A stretch of DNA of 64,000 bases from Wurfbainia villosa. Its lineage: Eukaryota; Streptophyta; Magnoliopsida; Zingiberales; Zingiberaceae. The notes beneath the pieces were generated by a model that saw only the letters and a list, made by a program, of their open reading frames with translations, made no database searches and was not told the origin of the DNA. Location of the stretch: assembly GCA_025175895.1 (NCBI GenBank), contig CM045991.1:90073174-90137173 (forward strand). The letters run 5' to 3'. The position numbers and the translations under genes were made by a program. Below, one piece after another: positions 11,330 through 21,866 of the stretch (positions are counted from its first letter, which is position 1; the number at the start of each line of letters is the position of its first letter).

Positions 11330-12715
11330 GAATTAGTACCACCACCTAAAGAAAAATCAATTATTGGAACAAGGTGGGTATTTGAAATAAACTTGATGAT
11401 AAAGGTGAAGTAGTTAGAAATAAAGCTAGGTTAGTCAAAGGGTTTAGTCAAGTCGAAGGTTTAGATTACGATGAGACCTCGCCCCGTAGCAAGACTAGAG
11501 TCCATCCGAATGTTGTTAGCATATCTTTGCACATCGAGGTTTTAAATTGTTTCAAATGGATGTCAAGTCAGCATTTTTGAATGGATACATTAAGGAAGAA
11601 GTTTCGTCAGTCAACCTCCGGATTGAAAATCTAGATAAACGACCATGTCCTTAGACTTAAGAAAGCCCTATATGGACTCAAACAAGCCCCGAGCTTGATG
11701 CGAAGGCTTCGATCTATCTTAAGTCAAAGATTCAACCAAGGTTTAGTCGACCCAACCTTATTCGTTAAAACCGTAGGAAAAGAAATCTTTATAGCCCAAA
11801 TCTATGTAGATGATATAATTTTTGGAACTACCAACTCGATCTGCTAAGCGAATTCATCTCACTTATGGAAAGTGAATTTGAAATGAATTTAGTAGGAGAG
11901 TTAAGTTTCTTCTTAGGTTTACAAATTAAACAAACTAAAGATGGAATATATTTACATCAACAAAAATATACTAAGGACTTAATAAATCGATTTGGAATGC
12001 AAGATGCTAAAATAATTAATACACCTATAGCAACTAATGTTAATATAAGCGAAGATGTAGAAGGAAAACCCGTTGACCTAAAATACTATAGAGCGCGATA
12101 GGAAGTCTCCTATACTTAAGCATGAGCCGACCAGGCATTTTATTCGCGGTAAGTATGTGCATGAGTTACAAACATGTGCAAGGAGTCTCACCTAACCCTA
12201 GTCAGCGTATCCTTAGATATCTAAAGAGCACGCTAAGCGTAGGTATTTGGTACCCTAGATCTCTGAGTTTAATCTAATCGGCTACTCAGACTCCGACTAT
12301 GCGGTAGTAAACTCGATAGAAAGAGCACAGTGGTTGTTGTCAAATCCTCGGCTCGAGTCTAGTGAGTTAGTGCGATGGAAGCGGACATTGCGTTGCCTTA
12401 TCTACCACGGCCGAATCGTTGCGATGGGTGAGTGTGTCTCTCGGCTCCTGTGGATGAAGCACACTCTCCAAGACTTTAGCTTAATCTTTAACAACATTAA
12501 AACCTACATAGATAACATTAGTTCAATTAACAACTAAAAATCAATATGTCATTCTAGGACAAAACATATAGAAGTTAAACACCACTTCATTAGGAACATG
12601 TAACTAATGGAACTATACAACTAGAGTATGTTGAGTCCAAATCAAACCTAGCGGACATCTTCACCAAACCACTACCCGAAGCGAATTTAGTTTATTAAGG
12701 CGAAAGTTAGGTATG
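11330..12715 (+). pseudogene. S1 reverse transcriptase - RNase H pseudogene
   Basis: RT copies the element RNA and RNase H removes it. Seen in order: GTRWVFE near 11365, QMDVKSAFLNGYI near 11555, LYGLKQAP near 11670, the catalytic YVDD at 11803-11814, FFLGLQIKQTKDGIYLHQQKYTKDLI (open 11865-12101), MSYKHVQGVSP near 12155, then RNase H pieces GYSDSDYA (about 12285), WMKHTLQDF (about 12455) and NLADIFTKPL (about 12645). At least six frameshifts or stops. The domain order integrase before RT fixes it as Ty1/copia. Confidence 0.9.
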
Positions 12716-13501
12716 CGTAATAGAGTAGGATTTAAATTTTTCTATATATGTACTCTATTTTGCTTCTTTTATGAAATTAGCCTAAGTCTTACCTTAGAAA
12801 TCATATACCTATAGATTTAAGGAGCCAACACATCTCACAACACATAGGACTAATGTGTTTGTGTATTAGCCACGTGAGCAGGCGTGAGATGTTAGGACCT
12901 TACTCACAGTTCGGATGTAGATTCGGTGCATCGACATGAACCATGGAGTATAATTATTTAAAATTAATCAACTCCTTCAAGACTTATTGATCATTCTATA
13001 TCAATCAAGTCCAACCGGAGTTGTACATTTTAGATGAACATATTTTCAAGCTTATTAATATTTAAAAAAAAAATATATATTTATATTGGGAACTTGCTTG
13101 GACTTACAAACCCTAAAATATATTTACAAACTTTTTGAGTTAAGGCAAAGGAGAAAGTCACAAAAGTAACCAAAATTAACCAAAATTAAAGGGAAGAAAG
13201 TAAACAAAATTATTACCTTTTATATTAAGTAATTCCGATTACTTAAGCAACTATTAAGGGAGTAAAAATTATTTTCAAGAACTCACCTTGGTCGAGGAGG
13301 TTACCTCGAAGGAGATTTCTCAGAACTTAATCATAATATTTCTCATTCATATTTAATCATTATGCTAGCTCATTCATATTTAATCATTATGCTAGCTCAT
13401 TCATATTTAATCTTTATGCTAGCTCATTCATGCTTAATCATTATGCTAGCTTACTGTTATGCTTAATTTGTCCTTAACTTTTGTGTCGGTTTGCCATGAA
13501 T
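12716..13501 (+). other. S1 3' untranslated region, with tandem repeat
   Basis: No coding frame is visible between RNase H and the PPT, so there is no env-like gene of the kind some Sireviruses carry. 13328-13455 holds about four and a half copies of a 27-bp unit (CATATTTAATCATTATGCTAGCTCATT type). 12829-12900 echoes a motif found at 9657. Confidence 0.7.
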
Positions 13502-13516
13502 CAAAAAGGGGGAGAT
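13502..13516 (+). other. Polypurine tract of S1
   Basis: AAAAAGGGGGAGAT directly precedes TGTTGGTG of the 3' LTR. It primes plus-strand DNA synthesis. Confidence 0.92.
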
Positions 13517-14878
13517 TGTTGGTGCAGTGGGCACCAAAGTCGAACCGGTATTTTGATTATGGCAAAAGGCTCAATAGTTAAGGGTATATTTGTTATCTTA
13601 CGAGCTGATTAAGTGTGCGAAATGCTAAAGTTGAAGCGGAAGGTGCGACACCGGTGGGAACCGAGGTGGTCGAACAACCTTGAAGGACTTGGAGGAAGCG
13701 AGTACTCGGAGTGAAGGCGAGCGAGCTACAAGGTAAGCTTCGTGTGGCGAAGCGGGGCGTTAAGCGTAGATCCAGACCCCAATACCTCCAATGGAAGGTC
13801 TAGGTCGAGATCGGTTAGTTAGAACCATCGTACTTTATATTTTAAGCTAACTTGCTGCGGTCAAAACCCTTTGACGATCGTCTACTAGTCAGTTCTTGGT
13901 CTAGTTCCGACCTCGAGAGAAGGCTCGAATTTCAAGGGGTGAATTTGGACTTGACTCGTGTTTTGGTACAAAGGGTGATGTGGCATCAAGTGGACATCAA
14001 ACCATCACCAAGCTTGGACCCAAAATTAGGTGATGTGGCATCAAGGTGGACATCAAACCATCATCAAGTTGGGCGCCCAAAATGAGGTGAGTTGACACAA
14101 GATGGTTGGCAAACCACCATCAAGCTTGGCGCCCAAAATGAGGAGAGTTGGCACAAGATGGTTGGCTCCCATGATGTGGCACAAGTTGGATGGCTCCAAC
14201 AAGTTGGCGTGAAGGCCTCCTTGAGGTGGCACAAGGTGGTTGGATGAGCACCTCATCCTTGAGTTGTGGCACAAGGTGGTTGGATGAAGCACCTCATCCT
14301 TGAGTTGGCGCAAAGGATGTGGATGAGCAAGACTTGGGGGATAAGAACCTCACCTTGGACACTACCTATGTCTAAATTCATAGATCAATATCCATAAATA
14401 GACATGTTCACGCCAAGCAAAAAATATAAGAAATCAAGAGCTCTCAACACGCCGTCGTAACGCCGCTACTACTACTCACATTTGCTACGACGAAGTGCCG
14501 CCGACAACGAAAGCTACATCTTCTACTTATAAGAGTTGTCGGTATATTTATTTAAGTTCTACTTCTTTAAATTGTCTTTGTGCTTTAATCGTAACAAGGA
14601 AAGGGGGAGTGTCCCTTTGCCTTGATTTCTTTTTGTGATCGTTGCTCCTACTTCCAACGAGGAGGAGTGGTTTTAGTGAATTGCCCTCCGTACGTGATCA
14701 AGGATCACTAGGGCCGTGGATTAGCAATCGAAAGATTGTGAACCACGTAAAAATATCTTGTCTACTTTATATTTCCGCTGTGCACTCTCTACTTGCTTTT
14801 TACTTATTGCAAAAGTTTTTTTTAATGACACCGTATCGCTATTCACCCCCCCCCTCTAGCGACACTTTCGATCCAACA
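13517..14878 (+). repeat. S1 3' LTR
   Basis: 1,362 bp, same ends as the 5' LTR. It keeps about 40 bp near 13880-13920 (TTCTTGGTCTAGTTCCGACC) that is missing in the 5' copy near 6380. It is followed by the target duplication ATTAT. Confidence 0.93.
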
Positions 14879-15447
14879 ATTATATCTCTAAGATGTGTGA
14901 CTAATCCGAAAGTAGTCGGATGTAGTTTTGGATGAACTCTTAGGCTTGCCGTTGCATAGGCAAGTGGAGTAGGCGGAAATAGTTCTAGTATTGAAGATTC
15001 CATATCGGGTGATAATTTTGTTGGTATCGGTGTTGCTAAACACTATGGAAATTAGAAGGATGTAAGTTGCGATTATAGGAGATGTTGGATGAGATATTTA
15101 TCTGTTCTAGTATTTCTTCTAGAGAGGGTCCAAAACTCTTTGTTAAAAGAGAGATGAACCTTTGAGATTATGCATCGATTATTGATGATGGAATGTGGTA
15201 GTTATTAAAAAGGAATATCCTTCGTTGTGAATAGATGATTTGTTTAGATCAGGTGAGGACACCTGTGTATGCTCTAGGGTTGGTTTACGACTGATGTATT
15301 GATATTGTAGTGGCATGATGTCATACAATTATCATTGTCATTGTGATGATTGATATATCATCAGTGTAGAGTAAAGAGAATGCAGGTGTGTAAAGACGAT
15401 AATTTCATACTTGGTATGAATTTTATAAGTTTTGATTATGTTGTTGG
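14879..15447 (+). pseudogene. Host gypsy protease/RT remnant, first part
   Basis: This is host sequence between S1 and C1. Most of it is too eroded to read, but near the right end 15350-15385 reads IYHQCRVKR, matching the GYHQxRV/I segment of gypsy reverse transcriptase. The segment stops at the target duplication GTTGG (15443-15447), and the RT reading resumes at 39562. Protease was not recognised. Confidence 0.6.
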
Positions 15448-17226
15448 TGTTGGGTTTTTCCGAGCCGCAAAAACCGCTTTTTGCGTTGCGGAAACCTCGG
15501 AATCCCCGGCCACGGATCCGTGCGAAGATATATTAAAATAAAACATGTATGTGCTTACTAAAAATCCTAGATCTACCTTAGATCTAAGAGGTTAGATCAT
15601 TACCCTCGTAGCGACGCCCTTCGCTTATCCCGCTTGTCCAAAAGTTCGCCGGAACTCGAGAGTGTCAAGTGCACACTCCTCTATTGGTATCCACACAAGC
15701 AATAGGTGGAGAAAGAGACAAACTTGAGTGTGCTAGCACTCCTAGAAGGTCTCGGCAAGATGAGGAAGAAGAAGGAGAGCTTGAAGGAAAAAATCCCAAG
15801 GAAGAAGATGATGGAATGAGTAACTCACAAAATGAATTCCCACTTTGAAACCCCTAAAGTGGCCGGCCACTTCAAGGAAGGGGGTTACATGCATGCATGT
15901 AACTCCCATGACCCTTGGTCTCCCTCATGATGTGGCATCATCATTGGCCGGCCATGCCAAGTCATCATCATGACATGGCATTTGGTCAAGTCAAACTTGA
16001 CCTTTCATCTTCCCTCTCAAGTCAAGTCAAACTTGACCTCTAATCTCCCATGGTTGATCAAATCTAACCACTTGACTCAAGTCAATTTAATTTAATGAAT
16101 CTCTATTCATTTAATTTAAATTGATTTGATGAATCAAATCTAAATTAGACTCATTCAACACTTGAATCAACTTGAGTCTAACTCAATTAGTCTAATTTGG
16201 ATTACTCTTAATCCAATTTGGTTCATCCCATGAACCTAATCCTCATGGTTCATCATATGAACCTAATCTCCATCTAATTGCTCTTATGTGTGTGTGACCT
16301 ATAGGTTCTGTATAGCGTTGGCAATGTCCCTAAACCGATTTAGGAACATAAGCAATGAGCGGTATCTAGCAACACATCATTGCTACCCAAGTTACAAGAA
16401 TGTTGAGCTCCAACATCACCTTTGTGACTACATTGTGACTCTGCACAATGTGTGATGCCCTCTATCCTTGACATCTAGATTGACCAATCGAGGCATGGGC
16501 CGTGTCATCCTCATAAATCTAAATCTTGAACTCAGTAGACTCACTCTAATCAAATGAGCTCATATCTCGTATTGACTCATTTGGGCATAACCATGCGCCG
16601 TGGTCTCACTCTATCAAGAATATCGATGTCACCCCGTCATATAGGAGGATAGATCCCATCTACATCACTCACATCCCTCCGCATAATTTGTTACATACCC
16701 GATGTCGCCTTTATAGTCCACCCATTTACGGGTGGCGTTTATGAAGCAGTATGCAACTCCTTATGTGGGAACCATGGTGACTTGGTCTAAGGACTAATAG
16801 TCATACTAATAGCCACATGAGAAAGTATATGACACTCATATAACGATCCATGATACTTTCTCATGGCGGGTCATTCAGTATACATTCTCCAATGCATACC
16901 CATGTGTCAACTTGATATCTCATATCCATGACTTGTGAGATCAAGTCATCTTGTTGACCTACATGCTAGTCTCTACGCATTAACATTGTCCCTGAATGTT
17001 AATACTCGACTAGGAATGATTAAGAGTAGTGTTCTCTATATCATCTCATTATCGATTCGACCAATCGATTGATATAGAGAACCTACTACCCAAGGATATT
17101 ATTATATTTAGTTATTTGGCACCAATACAAGTAAATATAATAACCATGCCTTTATAAATAGGAATATGATACAATAAAGTCCATACAACAATCATCACAT
17201 GATTGGCTCTAGGGCTTTCACTAACA
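15448..17226 (-). repeat. C1 3' LTR
   Basis: 1,779 bp, TGTTGGG...CACTAACA on the plus strand (TGTTAGTG...CCCAACA in element sense). The end at 15458-15502 has a two-tier inverted repeat, TTCCGAG/CTCGGAA outside GCAAAAA/TTTTTGC. An AT-rich near-perfect inverted repeat (AATTTAATTTAATGAAT-CTCT-ATTCATTTAATTT) lies near 16085-16125. It is homologous in its U3 part to the C2 LTR, so C1 and C2 are sister families. Confidence 0.92.
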
Positions 17227-17240
17227 ATCTCCCACTAGCA
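17227..17240 (-). other. Polypurine tract of C1
   Basis: In element sense, CTAGTGGGAGATTG directly precedes the TGTTAG LTR start. The same PPT is used by C2 (48389-48399). Confidence 0.88.
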
Positions 17241-18575
17241 CTAGTGCGATCACCGTAGTATCTAATACCCAATGACCTAGTGTGACCATCATGCTTTTAC
17301 GTACAAAGCCTTGGTGAGGATCTGCGATGTTAGCCTCTGTGGGTACTCGCAAATATTCACATCTCCTCTGTCGATAATCTCTCGAATGAGATGGAAGCAG
17401 ATATATTAGGCCTCTGTTGTAGAATCAGCAACTGTGTCCTGCCTGGAACTATTCCAGCTCACAGCGCCACTATTAAAGCAAAACACGAAACGACTCGATC
17501 TATAATAATCACAATTCGCATCATGTAACCCTTCTGACTAGCTCCTCATCGCCTCGAATATCAAGAAATATTCTTTAGTCCTTCTCAGTACTTAGAATAT
17601 TCTTATTCTTATCGATGGCGCTCACCGGGATTAGTATCTACTCGTCATGCTCAAAGCATACGAGACATCGGAGTACATAGCATGGCGTACATGATAGATC
17701 CTATAGCGGATCGTAAGGATCTTATCCATGCGGTCTCTCTCCTCTCTAGAAGAGGGACTTTGAGTCTTGAAAGACTCACACCATGTGATCATGAAGTCCT
17801 TTCTTGGAATTCTGCTAAGCAAAGTATCTAGTGTCGATGTATGTACTCGACTTAGGCGAAGCAATCTCTTAGATCTATCTCTATAGATCTTGATGCCTAG
17901 AATACGTCGCCGCTAAGTCTTTCATTGAAGAAAGCCGTCGAGCCAAGTCTTCCGAGGCGTAGCGAAGGGATGTCATTCTAATGAGCGTGTCATCCATATA
18001 CAATATAAGGAAGACAAGTGTTTCCATTAACCCTCTTGTAGACCACCGAGGTTCATCTTCATTCTTGATGAAACTAAACTGTTTGATCGCATCATCGAAT
18101 CGAAGATTCGGCTCGAAGCTTGCTTTGGCCCATAAATGGACCTTTGCGACTTGCATACCTTCCCGGATGCTATGGATCTACAAAACCCTCGGGTTGTGTC
18201 ATGTACACATCCTCGAGCAAGTTTCCATTAATGCGATTTTGACATCCATCTGCGGATCTCATAATCGTGGTATCTTTGATAGCAAGATCGAATGGACTTA
18301 AACATCGCTTTGGAGAAAAGGTTTCATCATAGTGATACCATGAATTTGCTTGAAACCTTTAGCCACCAATCGACCCTTATAGGTATCGTAAGTCCATCCA
18401 TATGTCTTTCTCCTAAAGACCCACTTACACCCAATGGGTTTGACCCTTGGTGGATCAACCAAAGTCCATACTTGGTTGGTGTACATGGATTCCATCTCGG
18501 ATCTCATGGCCTCTAGCCATTTCTCGAATCTGGGCTCATCGGCTTCGATGGGAGGTAGGCTCATTCTCAAGGCAT
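17241..18575 (-). pseudogene. C1 RT - RNase H pseudogene
   Basis: From the N-terminal side: the RT start at 18298-18570 (EMESMYTNQVWTLVDPP, GCKWVF) in one frame; the palm near 17881-18156 with KASFEPNLRFDDAI and LILYMDD, the catalytic motif reading YMDD; the RT end at 17631-17864 with SYALSMTSRY; and RNase H at 17260-17500, with GDVNICEYP and LTKALY readable near 17330. Frameshifts separate all four pieces. Domain order and motif spacing match copia pol. The RNase H core is too eroded for its acidic residues to be assigned. Confidence 0.85.
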
Positions 18576-18579
18576 TACG

Positions 18580-19846
18580 TCATCGTGGTCGAACAAGAGA
18601 AAGAATCTCTCGGTGGACGTACCTCTCGGATCTGCGAAGAGGTAGGTCTACATGAGCAGTGGTTGTTCCACAACTCTTTGTCGATAACCTCATCACCCAC
18701 AACACTTTGTGGTTCTTGTTGACCTCCATCAAGGCCTCGGTGCTATGGTCCTTATCTTGAATTTCTTGAATCGAAGTACTCCCACTAGTTTTTCTAGAAA
18801 CAAATCCCTTTCTAGAAAAACTCATCTTTACACAACACTTTGTCTTGTGAATGTAGAAGTAATATCCCTTTGTATCCTTGGGATATCCAACAAAATAGCA
18901 CCTATCGGATTTGGGTCCCAGTTTGTCTGAGATTTGACGTCGAACGTAAGCCTCACAACCCCAAATCCTCATAAAAGACATCATGAGATTTCTCCCTGTC
19001 CATATCGTATATGGTGTCTTTATCACAGCCTTGGATGGTACACGGTTAAGGGTAAAGGCTGCTGTTTCTAGAGCATATCCCCAAAAGGATATAGGAAGAT
19101 CTGTGTTACTCATCATAGATCGTACCATATTCAATAAGGTACGATTCCTCCTTTCGGATACACCATTCCACTGTGGTGTTCCAGGAGGAGTGAGTTGGGA
19201 TAGAATCCCACACTCAGCTAGATAGTCACGAAACTCATGGCTAAGGTATTCACCACCTCGATCTGATTGAAGTATCTTAATACTCTTGCCAAGCTGGTTT
19301 TGTACTTCATTCTTGAATTCTTTGAACTTTTCAAAGGATTCTGATTTGTGTGTCATGAGATACACATAACCATATCTACTGAAGTCATCAGTAAATGTAA
19401 TGAAGTACCTGTAACCACCTCTAGCAGCAACATTGAAAGGACCACATACATCACTATGTATAAGTCCTAACAAATCATTGCTCTTTTCATTGTCCACTAA
19501 AGGAGTCTTGGTCATCTTGCCTAAAGGCAAGATTACATATGTCTCATATGATTCAAAATCAAATGAGTCTGTGACCCATCCTTATGGGCGAGATAGCGAC
19601 TCTCATTTATGTGACCTAGCGGCGATTATAGAGATAAGTTTGGTTCAACTCATTTGACTTGAACCTTTTGGTACTTATGTTATAGATAGGGCTCTCTAAG
19701 TCTAGAAAGTAGAGTCCGTTCATTAGAGGTGCACTACAATAGAACATATCATTTAAATAAACTGAACAACATTTGTTCTTTATTATAAATGAAAATCCTT
19801 TCTTGTCCAAACAAGAAACTGAAATGATGTTCTTGGTTAAGGCAGG
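18580..19846 (-). pseudogene. C1 gag-pre-integrase and integrase, core open
   Basis: 18580-19530 is an open frame of 316 residues. It has LIHSDVCGPF (first catalytic Asp), ILQSDRGGEYLS (second) and WNGVSERRNR (catalytic Glu), so the D,D35E triad is complete, followed by the SFWGYALETAAFTLNRVPSK and FVGYPKDTKGYYF segments. The gag-pre-integrase domain (NIISVSCLDKKGFSF) is at 19616-19846 in another frame, one shift away. Upstream it is cut at 19846 by LTR-A of the T array; the LTR reads through into it. The integrase core is intact, but the polyprotein is not. Confidence 0.88.
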
Positions 19847-21866
19847 TGTTGGGTTTCCGGCACCGCGGCGTGTGTGTGTTCGATCATGTTTCGTAAACAT
19901 GAGCACAGCGGAAGAAATTAAAAATAATAAATCTATATTTATTACAACACACACAACACACGCATGCATATTACAACAAGTGTAGACATAACCGTAAATT
20001 AAAATTTGCAATAAAAGGAAATTAAACTACGTTATACCTTTCGTATGACGTGTAGCGGGAACGGCATCAACCGGAACGATCCTCGTAAGAATCGTCTCTA
20101 TCCGTATCCACGCCGAGCTCCTCGGGATGACTTCGCCAAGCCACGAGCTTCGTCTTCGTACGGGTTACTAGCCTCGTGTTGAAGACGACGTGATCGAGAG
20201 ATGATCACGATCCGAATCCAAATTCGGACCTAAAAACAAGTCCTCAAGACTCGCTTCTCCGGAGAGGTATTCGTCAACCGATTGTGAATCGCCGTCCTCC
20301 ACCTCGAGGATTAGGAGATCAAATCCCGATAAGTTAGCGTCGGTACTAACCGTCGTCAACGATGCTCCGGCGAGGAGGAGCTGTCGGACAACTTGGTGGA
20401 GGAGTAGGCGCCAAAACAAGGAGAGAAAAGGCTCACCTTGATGCGAACCTATAGGAGATCACGTCGTTCACAGCTTGCGGCGCCATGGCCTTTTATAGAG
20501 AACTAATTCTCTTAATGGTTAATGGATCATATCCATAAAGCCCGTTAACCGCTCCATTAAGATAAGTTAAAATAAACCAAACCATGATGGTTTATTTTAA
20601 GTTAAAGCGAACGAACCAACTTTTGGTTCATTCGTTTAAAATAAACCAAACCCTTTGGTTTATTCTCATCCATTGGATTAGAACCAAACCATTTTGGTCC
20701 ATCCATTATGTCTTCATAAGACCACGGCCCATCCACGCTTCCATTGCATTGAAACAATTTCATGCTCGCTTTATGTTTAGTCCAACCAAACATAGTTTCT
20801 CTCGGTCTGAGAATCCCATTCTCAAGCTCGTTTTAAATCCTTTGGATTACACTCGTTGTGCGTGTGACCAAATAGGTTCTCGGTTTATGTTGGCCGTCTA
20901 TAATTAACCATTAATTATAGAGCGATCATGAGTGGCACCTAGTAGTACATCATGATCCCCAATTAGCGAAAAGATCAGCGGTTGATCGAACTATTTACGA
21001 AACCCTTGATGGCTCGAATGAATCGTGCCCCATTCCCTTCACTCATCTTATACCCACTTGGTTGGGGACATGGTCTATGTGTCGATCCCCACTAGTGACT
21101 CGTCACACCTAGCCCAAGTATCATTTCCTCGTCCTCAGTTCTAGTTACTCCACATGTATCGAAGAGTACCTTACTCTAAACATGTAATGCTTTGGCCAAA
21201 GACTTTAGTAACAATCCGACGAGAGGCCATGGGTATACATCTCCTCGCAAGGAGTGGTGAATCCTTTATAGGCTATTCAAACACCTTCGATCACTTGACT
21301 TATACCCAATCATCCGGGTCCACATCTCCTTAGAGATGTTTGCTTAAGATGTCAAAGCATAAGTCTCCATGATCAAGATGACTTGAATACGCAAGTCGAA
21401 GGAACATCGCACTTAAGCCCACAGTAAGAACTTCATTGACATATCTATATATGCGAGAGAACCATATGAAGTCTTACGGTGGTCACTCGATGAACTAGTT
21501 ACCATAACTAGCATCCACGATTAACTCGGACATCACTATGTCTCCGGCCGGTGAGAATCGGTGCTTGGATACACCAAGGAGTATACCTCGTGCTAGTCTC
21601 GGCGAATTGATGGTGTCCAAATCCATCAATTCATCGACTAGGATAATTAGATACATCACAATTACACATGTAGAGATACTCACTAGTTGTGATCCAATCA
21701 CAAATTCTCTCATCTTTGTGAATCGTATCGTGGACATTGATAAATGAGTTTAAGATCCAATCAAATACATTAAACATGTATACTCAAATAGTGAATCTTC
21801 ATTTATCATATAAATGGTTCATACATAAAGCGATTGCCTTAGGACATCTCTCATATATTACTAACG
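19847..21866 (-). repeat. LTR-A (3' LTR of T1)
   Basis: 2,020 bp from TGTTGGG to ACTAACG (plus strand). Hairpin CATGTTT-CGT-AAACATG at 19885-19901. The GC-rich segment near 20460-20490 is shorter than in LTR-C. A TATA box is kept on the minus strand at 20491-20497. Confidence 0.9.
20491..20497 (-). promoter_or_regulatory. TATA box in LTR-A
   Basis: In element sense the sequence is CTCTATAAAAGG. The same box is at 34450-34456 in LTR-C (CTCTATAAAAGTGGG). It is deleted from LTR-B. The position, about one third of the LTR from its outer (U5) end, suits a Pol II promoter, though no transcript start is proven. Confidence 0.6.

Larger units (their letters stand above)
5993..14878 (+). mobile_element. 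Sirevirus-type Ty1/copia element S1, complete but mutated
   Basis: Complete structure: 5' LTR 5993-7346, PBS 7349, gag, protease, integrase, RT, RNase H, PPT ending 13516, 3' LTR 13517-14878, total 8,886 bp. Both sides carry the 5-bp duplication ATTAT (5988-5992 and 14879-14883), proving a single integration into the host gypsy internal region. The lineage is recognised from LMDLFDSHG-type integrase, the LGSQR..NKAGLGF gag segment, LTR ends with a C-run before CTCTAGCG, and the AAAAAGGGGGAGATTG PPT. Confidence 0.93.

Noticed and set aside
12716..13500. Env-like gene expected in some Sireviruses
   Set aside because: No frame longer than a few dozen codons in S1, and none in the S2 counterpart at 60314-61024.
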